Shown one piece after another: positions 60,158 to 64,000 of a DNA stretch of 64,000 nt. The DNA is from Enterovibrio coralii. Its GTDB lineage: Bacteria > Pseudomonadota > Gammaproteobacteria > Enterobacterales > Vibrionaceae. How positions within the stretch are numbered: position 1 is the stretch's first letter; every line of letters begins with the position of its first letter. Location of the stretch: the NCBI RefSeq assembly GCF_001559595.1, contig NZ_LNTY01000034.1:496001-560000 (forward strand). Reading direction: 5' to 3'. A program made the position numbers and the translations under genes. The notes under the pieces were generated by a model. That model was not told where the DNA came from. It did not search any database and saw only the letters and a list, made by a program, of their open reading frames with translations.

Positions 60158-60835
60158 ATGAAATTTCTAAAAATCGGTATCGGGCTACTGGTCGTAGCGT
60201 TGGCTCTGTTCGCGGCAAAACAATCTGGCATTCTTGAAATCATTACTGATATCAAGAGCCTGCAAGAGTGGATCGCAAGCTTCGGCGCGCTAGGTTACAT
60301 CGTATTCGTCGCGGCATTCGTGTTTGCGTGTGTGTTCCTGCTGCCAGGTAGTGCGTTCACTATCGTTGCGGGTATCGTGTTCGGCCCAATCAAGGGCGGT
60401 TTGTTGGCACTGTTCTCAGCAACACTGGGCGCAGTTGTCGCATTCGTCGTTGCACGCTTCTTGCTGCGTAACACCATCATGAACAAGTTTGGTGACAACC
60501 CAATCTTCAAGAAAATCGATGACGGCGTAGCGAAAAACGGCACAAGCTTCCTGATCCTGACGCGCTTGGTTCCAGTGTTCCCATTCAGCCTGCAAAACTA
60601 CGCGTACGGTCTGACTAGCCTGAACCTAGGTACTTACGCGCTGGTTTCTCTGATCACTATGGCACCGGGTGCGTTCATCTTTGCTTACATGGCGGGTGAC
60701 ATCGCAACGAACGGCGTATCAGCAATGCTGCTGGTGAAGTTCGCGGTAGCGGGTCTGATTCTGTTTGGTATGTCACTGATCCCGAAATACATTGCTAAGA
60801 AAAAAGGCATTGATATGGCAGAACTGGCGAAATAA
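60158..60835 (+). CDS. TVP38/TMEM64 (VTT-domain) membrane protein
   Basis: The 225-residue protein has five to six hydrophobic segments and the VTT core: FVFACVFLLPGSAFTIVAGIVFGPIKGGLLALFSATLGAVVAFVVARFLLR and LTRLVPVFPFSLQNYAYGLTSLNLGTYAL. DedA/VTT proteins are proposed lipid or small-molecule transporters. E. coli YdjX and YdjZ, same family, sit beside ynjABCDE, so this pairing with a YnjBCD-type transporter and a rhodanese is conserved context. Its exact job is unknown. Confidence 0.88.
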   Translation: MKFLKIGIGLLVVALALFAAKQSGILEIITDIKSLQEWIASFGALGYIVFVAAFVFACVFLLPGSAFTIVAGIVFGPIKGGLLALFSATLGAVVAFVVARFLLRNTIMNKFGDNPIFKKIDDGVAKNGTSFLILTRLVPVFPFSLQNYAYGLTSLNLGTYALVSLITMAPGAFIFAYMAGDIATNGVSAMLLVKFAVAGLILFGMSLIPKYIAKKKGIDMAELAK

Positions 60836-60982
60836 CTTGCGCTGGATTCTGAAGTGAATATTGTATCGTCCCTTGCCAAAAGTAAGGGGCGATTTTCGCG
60901 TTTCGGGGGACCGGAAAAGTGCTCTGCTGGGAAAGCGAGAAACTTCAACGGAAATGCACAAAACACATAAGAATAATGCGCT

Positions 60983-62131
60983 ATGAAAAAACTGATTTCT
61001 GCGATGGCGATGCTGACGGCATCTTTTTCTGCCATGGCAACGGAGCCAGCCAACTGGCAACAGGTTGAGGCAGATGCCGAAGGCCAGCACGTCTATTTCC
61101 ACGCTTGGGGTGGTAGCCAAGAAATTAACCGCTACATCCACTGGGCGAAAAAGGAGCTTCAACGTCGTTACGATGTCACGCTTCATCACGTTAAAGTCAC
61201 CGACATTTCTGAAACCACCACGCGCTTGATTGCGGAAAAAGCAGCAGGCAAGGAAGAGGGTGGTAGCGTTGATCTGATTTGGATTAACGGTGAAAACTTC
61301 AAATCGCTCAAAGACAACAAGATGTTGTTTGGGCCGTTCGCTGACGCCTTGCCAAACTGGCAGTATGTGGACACTAACTTACCGGTCACTGTCGACTTTT
61401 CAGAACCGACTGAAGGCCTAGAAGCACCTTGGGGTATGAGCCAGCTGGTGTTCATCCACGACACTAAAGAACTGCCTAATCCGCCACGTACCTACGCGGA
61501 CATGCTGAACTACGCCAAGGTGAACCCAAATCGCCTGACGTATCCGCGTCCACCGGAGTTTCATGGTACAAGCTTCCTGAAATCATTATTGATTGAGCTT
61601 TCTCAAAACGATCCTCGCCTACAACAGCCCGTATCTGAATCAGATTACGCGGCTGTCACGAAACCACTTTGGGACTACCTTAACGAGTTCCACACCGTGG
61701 CGTGGCGTGGCGGTAAACAGTTTCCATCGGGCACGGCTGAAACACTGCAACTGCTAGACGATGGTCAAATCGATTTAGCCATTACCTTCAACCCGAATGC
61801 AGTTTACGCAGCACATGCTTCAGGCAATTTGGCGGAATCAACGGTTGCGTATGCGATGGATTCAGGTGCCTTGTCGAACATTCACTACTTGGCTGTGCCT
61901 TGGAATGCAAACGCGAAAGCTGGCGCGTTAGTGGCTGCTAACTTCTTGCTGAGTCCAGAAGCGCAGTCGCGCAAAGGCAATATCGATATTTGGGGCGACC
62001 CGTCTGTGCTGAAGTCTGCGCATCTGTCTGGCTCGGCAGCGGAGAACAAACCGTTTAAATCGGTACAGGAAACGCATCCAAGCTGGCAAAACGCCATTGA
62101 GAAAGAATGGTTGCAACGCTATGGAAGCTAA
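60983..62131 (+). CDS. ynjB: YnjB-like ABC transporter periplasmic protein
   Basis: The 382-residue protein has a signal peptide (KKLISAMAMLTASFSAMA) and an extracellular solute-binding fold: VYFHAWGGSQEINRYIHW, VDLIWINGENFKSLKDNKMLFGPF, PWGMSQLVFIHDTKEL, TYPRPPEFHGTSFLKSLLIE and IDLAITFNPNAVYAA. Length and motifs resemble E. coli YnjB. The permease starts 6 nt after its stop. The ligand of YnjBCD systems is not known to me; the operon suggests a sulfur-containing solute. Confidence 0.85.
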   Translation: MKKLISAMAMLTASFSAMATEPANWQQVEADAEGQHVYFHAWGGSQEINRYIHWAKKELQRRYDVTLHHVKVTDISETTTRLIAEKAAGKEEGGSVDLIWINGENFKSLKDNKMLFGPFADALPNWQYVDTNLPVTVDFSEPTEGLEAPWGMSQLVFIHDTKELPNPPRTYADMLNYAKVNPNRLTYPRPPEFHGTSFLKSLLIELSQNDPRLQQPVSESDYAAVTKPLWDYLNEFHTVAWRGGKQFPSGTAETLQLLDDGQIDLAITFNPNAVYAAHASGNLAESTVAYAMDSGALSNIHYLAVPWNANAKAGALVAANFLLSPEAQSRKGNIDIWGDPSVLKSAHLSGSAAENKPFKSVQETHPSWQNAIEKEWLQRYGS

Positions 62132-62137
62132 TCGTTG

Positions 62138-63846
62138 ATGTTACGCGCGTTTTATCTCGTCATCATTCTGTGTTGTGTTTTACCGACGGCGTTTGGCTTA
62201 GCCGGCGTCGCGGTTTCGTCCCTTGGTTACATACCACCACTTGAGATGCATTCAGTGACCCTGAGTGGTTTCGCCATGGTGTTTTCGTGGGAAGGTGTGT
62301 GGCAGTCCATCGGAATGACGGTGTACTCCGCCATTGCGAGTACCTATCTGGCTTGTTTGATCACCTTTGCCATCTTGCAAGCAAGTTGGGGCACGCGTTT
62401 TTGGCGAAGCATTGAAGTCGCGTTATCGCCGTTACTTGCTGTACCTCACGTGGCATTTGCCATCGGTTTCGCTTTTCTGTTTGCACCAACAGGCGTTGGT
62501 GCAAGGTTGATAAGTTCAACCTTGGGTTATGACGCATCCGCGCAAGGTGTGGAAGACTTGGCACTTCTGGTAAAAGACCCTTACGCACTGGGCATGATCA
62601 TCATGCTGGCTTTGAAAGAAGTGCCTTTTCTGATTCTGATGAGCATTTCTGTGCTCCAGCAAGTGAAGGTTAACCAAATCGAAAAGGTGAGTGCCTCGCT
62701 TGGCTATAACCGAGCGCAAGCGTGGTGGAAATGTGTGTTCCCGCAATGGCTGGCGAAACTGCGTTTTCCTATGCTGGCGGTCATGGCCTATGGCTTGTCC
62801 GTGGTGGATGTCGCACTGATTATTGGCCCAACCAACCCGCCAACGTTCGCGGTATTGGTATGGCAATGGTTCAACGACCCAGATCTGACGCTGCTACCTC
62901 GTGCCGCAGCCGGTGCTGTGGTGCTATTTGGCATCTCGCTAATGCTGATTGGCGTTGCCCGTCTTGTCGAGTGGGCAGTCACTAAAGGTGCGCGTACTTG
63001 GCAATATTCAGGCCGCTGTGGCATTGCGCTGCCGGGCAAGTCTGTCTTCACGGCCTTGGCGGTGCTGTCAGCTCTGATGATCCGATTATGTTCCTCTGGA
63101 GCGTCGCACAGCGTTGGCGTTTCCCCGATTTGCTACCAAGTCGCTATAGCCTGCGATTCTGGGAGTACGAGTGGACATCAATTCTAAGCACGGTTCACCA
63201 GAGCCTAGCAATTGCACTGTTCTGCGCGACTATCGCGTTAGTGATGGCGTTGCTTGCACATGAGTACCGCATACGCCACCGTCTACAAGTACCGGGCTAT
63301 GTGATTGCTGTACCCATGCTGATCCCACAGTTATCTGTGTTGTTCGGTATGCAAGTGGCGACGTTATACGTCAACGCTGATGCACATCACTTATGGGTAT
63401 GTTGGGCGCATGTCTTCTTCGCGTTCCCGTATGTGTATTTGTCACTTGATGGTCCTTGGCGCAGCTACGATGAGCGCTTAACGCGCGCGGCACTGAGCTT
63501 AGGTAAGTCCCCACTTCGCGTATGGCTCAGTGTAAAAATGCCGATTTTGCTCCCTGCAATTGCCTTTGCATGGGCAATTGGTATCAGCGTGAGCTTGGCG
63601 CAGTATCTGCCAACGCTAATCCTCGGGGCAGGGCGCATCAGCACAATCACGACGGAAGCCGTGGCTTTGTCGAGTGGCTTCGACCGTCGTGTAACCGCTA
63701 TATACGCAATTTGGCAGGCATTACTGCCGTTTATGTTCTTCTCGTTGGCGATTTTAATCAGTCACCTGCAAGTGAAATATCGTCGACTTTCCTCTCGGAG
63801 AAATATTCGCAATGAGCTTATGTCTCGAAAACCTCGCCATTCGTAA
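62138..63846 (+). CDS. ynjC: YnjC-like ABC transporter double permease (one frame break)
   Basis: Two fused permease domains with about twelve helices. The first has the EAA-type loop SASLGYNRAQAWWKCVFPQ; the second RAALSLGKSPLRVWLSVKMPILLP. The frame breaks at 63082-63083: one extra C (ATCCCG) joins LSALMIP to IMFLWSVAQRWRFPDLLPSRYSLRFWEYEW, giving about 569 residues, as expected for a fused permease (E. coli YnjC is about 510). I chose ATG 62138; a TTG three bases earlier is the alternative. The end overlaps the ATPase gene by 35 nt. Confidence 0.88.
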
Positions 63847-64000
63847 AGCGTCTGGCGAGGAGCTTTTCTCGTCACTCGATATGCGTGTGGAGAAGGGTGA
63901 AATCCTATGTCTGATGGGACCAAGCGGATGCGGAAAATCCACCTTGCTAGATGCAGTAGCAGGGCATTTGTCGGGTGAGTTTGCTTACACCGGGCGCATT
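63812..64000 (+). CDS. ynjD: YnjD-like ABC transporter ATPase, 5' part
   Basis: The first 63 codons run to the window edge: MSLCLENLAIRKASGEELF then ILCLMGPSGCGKSTLLDAVAGHLSG with the Walker A motif. It overlaps the permease gene by 35 nt in another frame, which is common for translationally coupled ABC genes. Signature and Walker B motifs lie beyond the window. Confidence 0.85.
   Translation, partial: MSLCLENLAIRKASGEELFSSLDMRVEKGEILCLMGPSGCGKSTLLDAVAGHLSGEFAYTGRI

Overview
The window reads as chromosome of a marine gamma-proteobacterium of the Vibrionaceae. Evidence: a DmsABC/DmsD set, MdtL-YidZ pair, GalR and GldA that are recognisably close to the enterobacterial proteins, a sialidase matching Vibrio cholerae NanH in domain order and motifs, and a Fur-boxed haem-type TonB receptor. 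A Grimontia, Enterovibrio or Photobacterium relative is my guess; genus cannot be fixed from sequence reading alone. There are no rRNA or tRNA genes and no CRISPR array.

Layout. (1) 1-2.5 kb: TPP riboswitch followed by thiamine salvage genes thiD-thiM-thiE. (2) 2.5-7.4 kb: anaerobic DMSO reductase dmsABC on the minus strand with the divergent chaperone dmsD. (3) 7.4-11 kb: AT-rich accessory stretch with a ParA-like ATPase, an unlisted 59-residue membrane protein coupled to it, and a dead IS5-family transposase. (4) 11-23.1 kb: a lactose/alpha-galactoside block, lacZ (minus), then GH36 alpha-galactosidase, a GPH sugar permease and galE-galT-galK-galM (plus), with four GalR-type operators; galR itself lies at 30.3-31.3 kb. 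(5) 23.2-34.5 kb: single genes, including an AT-rich HEPN-like/DUF3644-type gene, a ferric-reductase-like flavoprotein, a GFA protein, an RluA-type pseudouridine synthase, a secreted rhodanese, an Asp/Glu racemase, galR, mdtL-yidZ and a nitroreductase. (6) 34.8-45.6 kb: an unusual catabolic cluster, MFS carrier, acyl-CoA dehydrogenase, CoA-transferase, small ORF, dihydroxyacetone kinase, glycerol dehydrogenase and two adjacent DhaR-like regulators, with a recurring TCAAAATG/CATTTTGA palindrome at both ends. (7) 46-49.7 kb: secreted sialidase nanH and sialate epimerase nanM. (8) 50-53.3 kb: three small genes and a Fur-controlled haem-type receptor. (9) 53.6-64 kb: a TtrSR/ThsSR-like two-component system divergent from an operon encoding a tandem rhodanese, a GltD-like iron-sulfur flavoprotein, an HdrB-like CCG protein, a TVP38/VTT membrane protein and a YnjBCD-type ABC transporter. 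This is the best candidate for an undescribed system, probably sensing and handling a reduced sulfur compound.

Thirteen otherwise intact genes each carry one frame break, and every one is repaired by adding one base to a short homopolymer (usually GG to GGG or CC to CCC). That uniform pattern points to sequencing deletions rather than gene decay, so these genes are annotated across the break as single CDS. The IS5-family transposase at about 10 kb is different: it has several stops and frame changes and is a true relic.
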